Shown: positions 34,024 through 44,286 of the stretch, one piece after another
Numbering within the stretch: the stretch's first letter is position 1
Layout: every line of letters begins with the position of its first letter
Source of the DNA: Takakia lepidozioides
Taxonomy: Eukaryota; Streptophyta; Takakiopsida; Takakiales; Takakiaceae
Direction of reading: 5' to 3'
Assembly: GCA_030704615.1 (NCBI GenBank)
Contig: CM060733.1
Coordinates: forward strand, 16,866,001 to 16,926,000
DNA length: 60,000 nt
Notes under the pieces: model-generated
What the model saw: only the letters and a program-made list of their open reading frames with translations
The model's database searches: none
What the model was told of the DNA's origin: nothing
Translations under genes and position numbers: made by a program

Positions 34024-37000
34024 ATGTACAGGCAACCATGTTTTCCAGGTAGAGTGTTAGCAGAAGCAAGACTTAGAAGGAGAGATGCGCACTTGTGGCA
34101 GAAGGAGGATGCCCTTGCCAGACGACAGGGATGGAAAAAACTACGGTGTTGCTGCTGCGTGTGCCACAGAGGGAAGCCGCTACTAAGAGCTACTGTCAAG
34201 TCTCACATGCTAAACTATGGCAGGGACCCGTACTTGCACCAGACTCGCACTATGCAGGTACGGCGCACCATGACTAAAACTAACATTCGCATGACCGTTT
34301 TGAGTCATGTCGATTTCCCTTATAATGTCGATCGATCATGCACTGGTTTTTTAAAATAAAACATGGAATTGCAAATACTATTTTATATGTACTGAAGTAT
34401 AGGAAACATTGACGATAGCATTGGTTTAATTGACAGGATGAAGGGGAGCAATTTTCTAATGAGTCCTCAAATGGGGACTACTCTACGGGCTCCTTGGCTG
34501 GGGCAAAATCCATTGACAATGACATTGAGCTGGACGCATCAGACGACAATGTGGGATTGGATATTGCCAGAGCACTACAAGAGGCCTTCGAAAGAGGAGA
34601 ATGCAATCCGCAGAATGAAACAAACAATGTGAATGGAGAGCAACCATTTCAATTTGACATGAGTGAAGGCGATTCTGATGAGAACGACATGAGTGAAGAC
34701 GATTTTGATGAGAATGACATGGGTTCAGATCTAGATCCAAGACAGATGGATGGAGTATTTGTGGATCCCCAACATCAAAAACTGATGGAAGAATCAAAAA
34801 TCAAATTATACAGTGGCAGTAAGCACAGTCGTCTTTCTGCAACAATGATGATCTTGAACGAATGCGCAACACACGGTTGCTCCAACTCATTTGTTGATGA
34901 GTTCTTGTCTCTGCTGAAGAACTCCATTTTACCTCATGGGAACACCCTACAAGTCTCGCATTATGAGGCCAAGAAATTGATTTCCCGATTGGGATTGGCG
35001 TACTCGACCATCCATGCTTGTGAGAAAGGCTGTGTACTGTTTAGAGGGGCGCTTAAGGATTCACTTACTTGTCCTAAATGTAACAGCTCCAGGTATTTGG
35101 TGGGTCGTGGCAATGTTCCAAAGAAGGTGTTACGTCATTTTCCCCTCATACCGCGATTACAAAGGTTGTACAAATGCAAGAGTATTGCCGAGCTACTGAC
35201 ATGGCATCATAAGAACACCAGTACTGATGGTCTAGTTCGGCATCCCGCAGACTCAAAGGCCTGGAGTCACATTGACAGTATGTGGCCAGACTTTGCAGCT
35301 GAACCTCGCAATGTACGCCTAGGCCTTGCTTTGGATGGTGTGAATCCATTCGGCCAACGATCGACAACATGGTCAACATGGCCAGTTCTATTGTTTAATT
35401 ACAATTTGCTGCCATGGTTGACAACAAAAAAAATCTTCACCATGATGGCATTGTTGATACCAGGTAAAGAATCAGTAACAAGTGCAAACATAGATGTGTA
35501 CATGGCGCCATTGGTGGACGAGCTGCAAATTTTGTGGAGCACAGGCGTAATGGCACACGATGTGTCTAGGCCCCGATTTCAGAGAGATTTTCAGTTACGG
35601 GCTATGTTGATGTGGAGCATTCACGACTTCCCTGTGTATGGGTTGTTGGCTGGCCAAGTGACAAAAGGGTACGTAGGATGTCCCAAATGCGGCCCAAATG
35701 TGGACTCGCGTTATTTGCATCATAGCCAAAAATATATATTTGCAGGTCACCGCAGGTACCTTCCCTGCTGAGGCGAGCCTTCGTGGCTCGCGGGCCCGCC
35801 TCTCTCCTCGCCCATGCACAGCAGGATGTCTTACCACCGCCACAACCATGCATACAGAAGGTAAAAAAGCTTCAATGGCTTCACGGAACAGAGGTCAGCT
35901 CCCCCCACTGTGACAGCAGTTGATATCAAAAGGTTTGCCATACAGTATGCAGAATGGGTTGTTGTAGGCAATGGGAGAGCCAGAGGCCGAACATCCACAG
36001 TACCAAATCCTTCCAAAGCTAATGGGGTGAAACGACGGACGTGTCTATTCGACCTACCTTACTGGAAGGTAAACATTCGGCTTTCAAGATCAACATGCAT
36101 TTGCCTGTCATTCAAGCCCTGGTCCTTTACTGATGATTTGATCTCTTCAGGAATTGCCGCATTTGTCTAATGGTTGTACACGTTTTGCATCTATGTGTAG
36201 GATCTTCTCATTCAACACACACTGGACCCTATGCATTGCGAGAAAAACCTCTGTGAAAACATAGTGAAGACTATCCTTGGAAAAAAAGACACTTTGAAAT
36301 CTAGGAGGGATTTGGAACGAGATGGGATCCGACAGGACTTGTCGGTGCGACCCCATGGAAGCGGAGCAAATACGGTGTTAATGCCAGCAGCCCCTTACGT
36401 CTTGAGTGCAGAGGAGCATAAATCTTTTTTGAAGATCTGTCATCGTTGAAGGTGCCCACCGAGTATGCATCTGCATACAAAAAACACGTGGAGGATGGAA
36501 AGTTGACGTATTTGAAGAGTCATGATTATCACACACTAATGCAACAAATCCTTCCGTTTTGCCTACGTGGTTTGATGGAACCTGGTCCACGACGCGCCAT
36601 AATGCGAGTGTCAAGAGTTTTCAGGAAGCTTTGTTGCAAGGTTGTAGATCCTGCAGATATGCACTCTCTACGTGAAGAGGTTGTCATCACGTTGTGTCTC
36701 CTAGAAAAAGAGTTTCCACCTTTGTTCTTTGATGTCATGACTCACCTGCTGGTACACTTGGTTGATGAGTTGGCTATCTGTGGACCTGTAAACACGAGGT
36801 GGATGTATCCGGTGGAGAGGGCAATGAAATACCTCAAGGGATATGTTCGTAATAAGGCAAAACCTGAAGGCTCCATGGCAGAAGGGTATGTATTGGATGA
36901 GACACTAGGGTTTTGTACCGAGTCCATGGCAGATTTCCCCGCAACCAGGAGGCGAATTTGGGATGCCGATGAGGACGAGGGAGTGGAGGGAGTGGCTTGG

Positions 37001-38098
37001 GAGGTCCTCGAAGGCGCTGGCAAAACTCGCAAATTGGATGTGGATTTGCGCAGTCTAATTCACGATTATGTCATTAACAACCACACGAGCATAGCTCCTT
37101 GGATTGAGTGAGTACTATTCCTTAGCACTTTCTGGCAAGTTTGCATGTGTATGAATTTCATTTCATGGTGGACAATGACAATTAATTTACAAAATTTGTG
37201 CTCTCGATTGCAGGAAGTATGAAAAAGCCCAAGCAGATGTGGAATCAGGTCGGTCTGCTTCTTGGGGAGAGGTACTTGGCAACGTAGAGCCTGGTCACAA
37301 CGTTGAGAACACAAAATATCTTGTGCATTTGCAATTACTGCCTCCTTTTCAATCTTGGTTGGCTCAGGCTATAGAAGATGATGTGGCTGCAGGAATGAGG
37401 GATGATGAGGCGCTCTTGGAGGAAGTGATTGATCTGTCAAGACCCCCGTCTGTGAATGCAGTGTCATTCAAGGGACTGAGTGCGTATGGGAACCACTACA
37501 GGGCCAGCACAGTCCGATCTAACCAGTTGGTCACATATGACAGTGGGGTGAGTTCTATGTTTGAACATGAGGACTGTCAAGTGCGCTATGTGCATTGTGA
37601 AGGAAATATTACAAGTGGAGTATGGCAAAACTAACGTTGTCATCTTCATTTGTGGGTTTGTGCAAAATCTGTGGGGAGGAATGCCTCCATGAAGAAAGAT
37701 GAGTTTGGGTTTACCCTGGTTAATTTCAAACACATGTAACCGGCTAATGATCAACCCTGCTTGTTTCCATCACAAGCTGAACAAGTTTTTTTTTCAGATT
37801 GTGTGCAAGAAAAAGGATGGAAGGCTGTGTTGATGTGTCAACTTCACTATCGGACAATACAGATAGCAGTGGCATGTCAGCTCCCATTCGGCTCATTGAT
37901 GATGTTCGAATTGGTGGACAACCATGTATTCGCCCTGTCCTTGCAGTAGAGGTCACTGAAAAAGCCATGGAAGCTCTGTTCAAGACCCCCATTGGGAATA
38001 CAAAGGTTCCTGCACAAGAAAATGATGAAGCAAACTATGAGGAACATTCAACTTCAAGCAGTGAGGATGAAGACAATCTACCTGATATAGACTTGTAG
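34024..38098 (+). pseudogene. CACTA TNP2-type transposase (Transposase_21, DUF4218, DUF4216), broken
   Basis: This is the main transposase of the CACTA element. Exon 1 (34024-34257) has a Cys-rich box (LRCCCCVCHRGKPLLRATV). Exon 2 (from 34437) holds an acidic stretch and then Transposase_21: YSTIHACEKGCVLFRG, CPKCNSSRY, VRLGLALDGVNPFG, YNLLPWLTTKKIFTMMALLI, SIHDFPVYGLLAGQ. It continues (LFDLPYWK, then DLLIQHTLDPMHCEKNLCEN from 36201) into DUF4218 (MQQILPFCLRGL, ICGPVNTRWMYPVERAMKYL). The exon from 37214 carries the DUF4216 region, including ASQAEQVF-like PSQAEQVFF near 37765, and an acidic tail to 38098. Defects are an in-frame TGA at 35769, a TAA at 35862, a one-base loss near 36435 and another near 37597. 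About 80 bp of extra sequence with a GGCGAGCC/GGCTCGC hairpin lies between the two stops. Confidence 0.9.
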
Positions 38099-39279
38099 TT
38101 AGTTGCTGCCCTTGACGGTTGTGGTCTCCAAGCTCTCTCAGCTTTGCTTCATAGATGTTTCTCTGCATGCAAGTGAATCCTTATGTGAAGGTAAGTCCTT
38201 GTTGGCATAAGCTCGTGTTTGTTTGACGTCTTGGTATTTGGAGCCGCCAATTCGATTGGGGATATTTTACCTTCTGGCAGATAGTGGCCTGTCATACTGG
38301 GGGGAAATCTGAGCAACAGCTGCTGGACTGTACAACACTTGAAACTGTACTTTTGACTCGGACCTATCTGGTTGGCCATTCAGTGACTTGCAGATATTAT
38401 CCTTCTGTGCAATCTCGTTTCCCCATTTGCTATTGCTCTGTGGTTTTGCGATTAAAAATTCAATTAGGAGAATGGTTGCCAATTATTCCTCACACATGGT
38501 TATTCTCAGTGTTCGATGCTCCGTGATATGGTCGGACTACTGACAATCATATTCTATCAGCAGTGTTTGTGCCATCTATATTTTGAGTTCATTTATTTTG
38601 TTCAATATACATGTACACAGTCCTGATACACTAGCAACAATAGAATTTGTTTTTCCTCCTCGACTTAGAGTGGCGTAGCTCGCTACACTCCCGCTTTTCA
38701 GCGTTTTGAGCGTGCGTAGAGAATGAATACATATGTAATGGAATTCAACCGATATTAATTAATACCCTGTGAGAGAAATCAGAATGAAGATGGCAGACTT
38801 GCACTATGCTTGAATCGAGGGGAAAAACTCCACCAAGGAGAAAAATAAAGACTCTGGACTATGCGTCGAGTGACTGGCCAACTGAAAAAGCCTTACCATG
38901 AGACTCAGATCGAAGAAGCAAAGTGGTCAGCCTCCCTCTATAAGTGGCATTTCCTCAGTAGCATAGACTCTGACGATTGGGCTTCTCAATAGGACAGGCG
39001 GCATCAAACAACGATAAATAGACGAGCTCTGCTGAAATTTCCGCGGTTGATCTAACGACTCATAGTGCGGATCAATTGGGGCAGTCGATGACATTGATCA
39101 TCGACGGCTTAAAAAACCATTGTAATCTGATTATGTAAGCTAACGCTCTGTGGTATACGTACAGGAATATTCTCCCGCCTGCTCTAAATTCCACATTCCT
39201 TGGCAGTAGATTATGCCACGTGACGGACATCGCTTCAATCATCCAATGTGTTTTTGTTTTTCCACATTTATACTAAATA
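38099..39279. other. CACTA interior downstream of the transposase
   Basis: Transposase 3' untranslated DNA and spacer. I see no gene in it. Subterminal GAGTCATG-type repeats begin near 39280 and run to the right end. Confidence 0.4.
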
Positions 39280-39617
39280 ATATTTATCATTAATTGGGAC
39301 ACCAAATAAGAGTCATGCAGACGACTACACCGTGACATTATCCATAGTCAACAACGTTTGACCACGCTCCAAAATCTCTAGAGTCAGCTTCGTTACCCTT
39401 TAAAGGCATACGTGTGACTTACGATCACTACTCTTCTTTGGTCAAACCACGTTGACCTGAATTCCAAACTTTACGGAGTCGTTTAGTCATATACCCGACC
39501 TTTTTTAGGCATATCCATGACTTCTTCGTGCTTGTCCCACTTTAAGTCATGGTTTGAGTCATGAAAACCATGACTCTCCAAAAAAAAGAGTAAAAAAAAC
39601 CATGATTTGGCGTAGTG

Positions 39618-40545
39618 GTCCCACCTGGCGATGTTGTACTAGAGGGCTTTACTTCAGTACACCCTAGACCAGTGCAAGTTCAGTATTAGGTTGGGAGGAG
39701 AAAGATAGAGCATCTCAAATGCTTATAATATGCCCCATCATGTACAACAGCTGCTAAGTTGGGCTGAATTACAATCAATGTATCAAAATAAATACGTCAT
39801 GAACAAAAGACTACTTAAAATAAATTATGTCAATTTTACAATGATTGAAGGAGAAAATTTATCATCTGATCTTCATAATTTGAAATTGCTTTTGGAACAA
39901 TTAGCCTCAGTGGGCTGACATATACTGATGAGGATAAAATAGAAACCTTGTCATATGATCCAGTAGTCATGACATTAGAAAATATTGTAGGACTAACGTT
40001 TCTAGATATATCATCAAGATTATTAAATGAAGACATGAGGAGTAACAAACATAATGATTCAAGGATGCAACAGTAATGTGTGCTAGCAGAAAGTTAACTC
40101 AACAAGGAAATCCGAAAAATTCTCAGTCAAAAGAAAAAACATCTCAATTGATCAAGAAGAGGAGAAGTTTGCAATTACTGCAAAAAACCTATACACTATA
40201 AAAAGGAGTGTAGGAAATTCTTGGCAGACAAAGCCTTGGAAAAGATCAAAATTGAACACAGTTTATTATCACAAATCTCACATAAGTACAAGTTATTTTG
40301 AAAGTTGTATTTCCAAATATGAGGAAAATTTCATCTCAGGTCTTGTATAATAAGACATCACAGGTCATTTATTACCTCAAGTTTGGTTTTACTAACGAGC
40401 TAGTTTTTATCCAAGTACATAATTCTTGGAGCTAATTCCAGAGTCAATCTCCAGAAATCAGTCAGTGCTACAAGGAAAAGAAGTGGAAGTATCGAGGCAG
40501 CTGATGAAGATCAACTCAGGAGAGTGTACCAAAGTTCGAGAGCTC
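39618..40545 (+). pseudogene. copia gag fragment, plus-strand copy
   Basis: Continues from 27652-27930 across the CACTA insertion. The UBN2/gag segment reads MPHHVQQLLSWAELQSMYQN, LLKINYVNFTMIEGENLSSD and LHNLKLLLEQLASVG (39730-39918). It continues with frameshifts through VVMTLENIVGLTFLDISS and a zinc knuckle (CNYCKK, then a His and Cys further on) near 40165-40215. It stops matching its inverted partner near 40535, where it meets the LTR of that partner. No protease, integrase or RT is present. Confidence 0.75.
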
Positions 40546-40561
40546 AAAAGCTCTGATACCA

Positions 40562-42340
40562 TGTTAAATAACGAATCACTCATGGAGTAAATAGAATGAT
40601 GACAAAGCATAAATTTGTATTCCTTTATACATATATCACACTCTGTCACTCTTAAGACATACAATCTCTCTTACAGAGTTCCTGCTTTATAGTTGTAAAG
40701 AACATCGTGACATGCAGTCCTTTTGAATCTTTTGATGTGAAGCGTCCTAGCAAGTGATGTAACAATATATATAACTACCTTTAACTATTAGACTTATTAT
40801 CCTAGTGGATGTTACTATCATACTAACACCACCACTTAAGTCCAATGTCTGTTAAAGATGAAATCTGTGTTAACATGTCATTGCTACTTTAACACTTGTG
40901 AATCATAATCATTAGTTGAGTTGAACTTTGGTATACTCCTCTGAGTTGATCTTCATTAATTTATCACTGTCACAGCTGCCTTGATATTTCTATTTCTTCT
41001 CCTTGTAGCATTGACTGCTTTTCCAGAGATTGACTGTGGAATTAGCTCCAAGAATTATGCGCTTGGATAAAAACTAGCTCGTTAGTAGAACAAAACTTGA
41101 GGTAATAAATGATCTATGATGTTTTTTACAAGACCTGAGATGAAATTTTATTCATATTTGGAGATACAACTTTCAAAATAACTTGTATTCATTTGAGACT
41201 TATACTAATAAACTGTGTTCAATTCTGATATTTCCCGAGGCCTTGTCTGCTATGAATTTCCTACACTCTTTTTTATAGTATCTAGGTTTTTTGCAGTAAT
41301 TGCAAACTCTTCTTCTCTTCTTGATCAATTGAGTTTTTTCTTTTGACTGAGAATTATTTGGATTCCCTTGTTGAGTTAACTTTCTGCTAGCACACATTAC
41401 TGCTGGACCCTCAAATTTTGTGGAATCACGGTGTTTGTTCCTTCTCAAGTCTTCATTTAATAATCTTCATGATATATCTAGAAACGTTAGTCCTACAATA
41501 TTTTCTAATGTCATGACTACTGGATCATATGATTCAGGAAGACTGCCTAACAAGGTTTCTATTGTATCATCAGTATATGTACCCCACTGAGGCTAATTGT
41601 TCCAAAAGCAATTTAAAATTATGAAATTTTTTCTCCTTCACTCATTGTAAAATTGACATAATTTATTTTAAATAGTCTTTTGTTCATGACGTATTTATTT
41701 TGATACATTGATTGTAATTCAGCCCAACTTAGCAGTTGTTGTACCTGATGGGGCAAATCCTAGACATGAATTTTGACAGTTTCTAATGTAAGCATTTGAG
41801 ATGCTGTATCTTTGTTCTCCCAATCGAATACTGAACTTGGACCGGTCTCGGGTGGATTTGTTAGTCCCACCTATTGATGTTGTACTAGAGGACTTTACCT
41901 CAGTACCTATCACCAAATCCCATCACCTGTCTTTTTTTAAAGATATAACATTCTTAGTTTCGAGGTTAAGTAGTCCATGCCATCAAGTCTCTCAACATAT
42001 CCAACTCGGTCAAAAGACATCATGACATTTGGGCATCTACTTTCTAACAATTCTAGATTTTTTAAGTATGCCTTATGGATATCCTCATGTTAATGATTTA
42101 TTCTCATGAATTCTTCTGTCTATCTTAGTTGAGAGACTAGGTGGCTCTGATACCATGTTAAATAACGAAATCACTCATAAAGGAAAAAGAATGATGACGA
42201 AGCATAAATCTATATTCCTTTATATATCACACTCTGTCACTCTTTATGACATTCAGCCTTTCTTACAAAGAAGAGTGTTCATGTTTTATAGTTGTGAAGA
42301 ACATATTGACATGTCCTAATGTAACAATATATATAACTAC
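40562..42340 (-). mobile_element. Gag-only copia-type element (TR-GAG-like), minus strand
   Basis: On the minus strand the order is as follows. A 5' LTR fragment lies at about 42340-42162, ending TTTAACA. Then come TGGTATCAGAGC (42161-42150), gag with the zinc knuckle (CNYCKKPRYYKKECRKF, about 41300-41240), a purine tract GACTTAAGTGGTGG near 40840 and a 3' LTR TGTTAGTATG...TTTAACA (about 40834-40562). The internal region is only about 1.3 kb and codes for gag alone, so the element would depend on other copia elements for pol. Gag contains frameshifts. Its sequence mirrors 27652-27930 plus 39618-40545. Confidence 0.72.
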
Positions 42341-42344
42341 TTCT

Positions 42345-42643
42345 GTCTAAGAGAGACTATCTGTCATAAGAGTGACAGAGTGTGATATCTATAAAGGAAT
42401 ACAGATTTATGCTTCGTCATTCCCATCTTTACTCTATGAGTGATTTCATTATTGAACATGGTATCAGAGCCAAGGTTGTGGCGGTGGTCAGAATGGGTGG
42501 GCATTAGCAATAGGGGCTATGCCTTGAGGGGGAGTGTTGGAGGTGTCAAGGCTATAGCCCTTGCACACTACACTTTAAGAACAGAACATGACAGATAGCT
42601 CAGTGGTACAACACCCCACTGGAATGGGGAAGGTCCTAGGTTA
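42345..42643 (+). mobile_element. LTR fragment, primer site, 73-bp interior, purine tract and short LTR (TRIM-like)
   Basis: A plus-strand piece of the copia LTR ends TTATTGAACA at 42461. TGGTATCAGAGC follows at once. Only about 73 bp later a purine tract (GAGGGGGAG) precedes TGTTGGAGGTGTCAAGGC at 42535, the same short LTR family as at 27400. Primer site, tiny interior and purine tract next to a short LTR are the layout of TRIM elements. The A-box word TAGCTCAGTGG is kept in this copy, but the B box is cut short and the LTR is lost after about 42643. Confidence 0.6.
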
Positions 42644-43070
42644 TGCATTCATTGTTTTTTTCTGCTAAGCCACAGTCACAAGCCTCCTCAATCTAGGGTC
42701 CACTGTCATATTGCAGAAAGCCGAAGTTGTCTACAACTAGTTAATGAGCTAATCATGGCACAATAGGCCAGAATCTGAGATAATGTACATCTCTAATAAA
42801 ACATTTGTTGATCACTAACTTGCCATAGGCCCTTTATTGAGACAGACACCTCCAAGTCAGTCATAACAAGGCAACTACCCATTTTGTAACGAGGCAATCT
42901 ATGTAATGCCATTTCCTTCTATGTAACAAGGCAAGCCCATTTCCTTTGAACGTGGAAATCTGACAATCTAACAAAATTAAATAATGACTGGGGCAGCAAC
43001 ATCACATTTTTACCAAATTATATGACATTCCACAGACCCATCCAAACATCTAGGATTCAGATTTTGGGTA
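42644..43070. other. Unassigned spacer
   Basis: Non-coding; a loose repeat of GTAACAAGGCAA-type words near 42870-42930 is the only pattern seen. Confidence 0.35.
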
Positions 43071-43545
43071 CAGACGGGTGTTGTTCTGGTATCAGGTTTA
43101 GGACATACAAGACTGGTCCTGGTACGTATCACAAAACTTTCATACCAGTTTGGTCTATATATTGGTGGATGTATTTTTTTTTCCAGATACTGGTATGAGT
43201 ATGAGTATCATGACCACCATACCAGCTGGTATGAGATATTAATTCTGGTATCATTCCAAAGCCATTACAAGTTTATCAAATAGTAAGTATCAAGTGAAAA
43301 TGAGTACAATGCACATAAAGAAGTAAATATATATAAATACAAGTATGTAGGCACATGTATACATAAATTAGTATAGTACACATACCAGAGTAATCGAGGA
43401 AGACGGCCGGGGAGTCCTGGTATTGTGGCTGGTATGAAAGAACTGAAACCAGCCTGGTCTGGTATCTAATACCAGTGCATATACTAGTACATATACCGGT
43501 CCTTCATGTATATACCACTCCAACACTGGTACAGACCAAGCCCCA
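43071..43545. repeat. Degenerate CTGGTAT-rich minisatellite
   Basis: The word CTGGTAT or its complement ATACCAG occurs more than ten times in under 500 bp, often as back-to-back palindromes such as ATACCAGCTGGTATGAG near 43220. Spacing is irregular. No coding sequence. Confidence 0.6.
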
Positions 43546-43781
43546 CATAGACTACCAAAAATAGTTAACCAACTTCATGGCATGTAAATGGGAAATCCGA
43601 TGCCCTGCAAGTTCAAGTAACCTGGCTCTCGGTGGTGTCAATCGGTTGCTGAAGGTGTCCTCCTGGTTGCCCCAGATTCCCTGACCTGCACACAGAGTTT
43701 CGAACACACCAACAAATAGTTATTAGTTCACACTGACAACGGCAGAAAAGAGAAGAACTTAAAAAAATTGATTCCAGCCGC

Positions 43782-43819
43782 AAATTATGGTGTCACTTCA
43801 CCCCGAAGGATTACTGCCT
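43782..43819 (+). repeat. 38-bp conserved core shared with 2402-2439 and 23586-23623
   Basis: The core starts AAATTATGGTGTCACTTCAC and ends with CCCCGAAGGATTACTGCCT. The copy at 23586 is in the same orientation and the one at 2402 is inverted. Only a few bases differ among the three, while flanks soon diverge, so this is a dispersed repeat with one well-kept segment. Confidence 0.75.
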
Positions 43820-43957
43820 GCCGTTTTGAAGTTGGGAACTGGGGCAATGCAGTTGCCCAAACCTCTCCCAAGGACTTGAACGTCCGCAGGTAGGTGTCAG
43901 GTGACCAGTTGACCCAACAATCCCCTTTCTATAGCTAGATTGGCAATGGTGGGTGAC

Positions 43958-44027
43958 ATCCAACAGGCTTTGAACCCATGGCTGCTTGTAAGGCGGCCTT
44001 GTGCCCTAACCACTGGGCCAATGGAGC
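43958..44027 (-). repeat. tRNA-derived SINE head (candidate)
   Basis: On the minus strand TGGCCCAGTGG (44020-44010) approximates the Pol III A box and GGGTTCAAAGC (43977-43967) approximates the B box, at tRNA spacing, with CCGCCTTACAAGC between them. A second weaker A/B-like pair lies at about 43915-43870 in the same orientation. There is no complete tRNA cloverleaf, so this is read as a SINE rather than a gene. The tail and target duplications were not resolved. Confidence 0.5.
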
Positions 44028-44286
44028 ATATAATGACAAGCCACCACTGGACAGCTCTGAGACGGGAATCTGACCTGCTTAATCATTATCGAGCCAACAA
44101 TAAATTAGTTTTAAGAGCTCTTTGTTGAATGATTTAAAGATTCAACCCCTCTACCCCATACAGTCCAAAAACGAAGAGCGATCATTTGCATTGCCTGATT
44201 GGTGCCATTGCAGTGTGTGCTGGAATTTCTTGTGAACAAATCAGAGGATCAACCTCTCTTTCCCACCCTCCAAAAACCAAGAGGTG

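Larger units (their letters stand above)
27934..39617. mobile_element. CACTA (En/Spm) transposon of 11.7 kb with two divergent genes
   Basis: The left end is CACTAGTACAAAAAACGGGT. The right end, read inward, is CACTACGCCAAATCATGG. The flanking triplets are GGC and GTC, a target duplication with one mismatch. Both ends carry many subterminal repeats around ATGACTC or GAGTCATG, within 27950-28650 and 39280-39600. Between them lie a TNP2-type transposase (plus strand) and a divergent accessory gene (minus strand), the standard layout of a full-length CACTA element. Sequence related to one copia internal region flanks both sides (27652-27930 and 39618-40545), so the transposon inserted into that element. 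Nonsense and frameshift changes show it is no longer autonomous. Confidence 0.88.
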
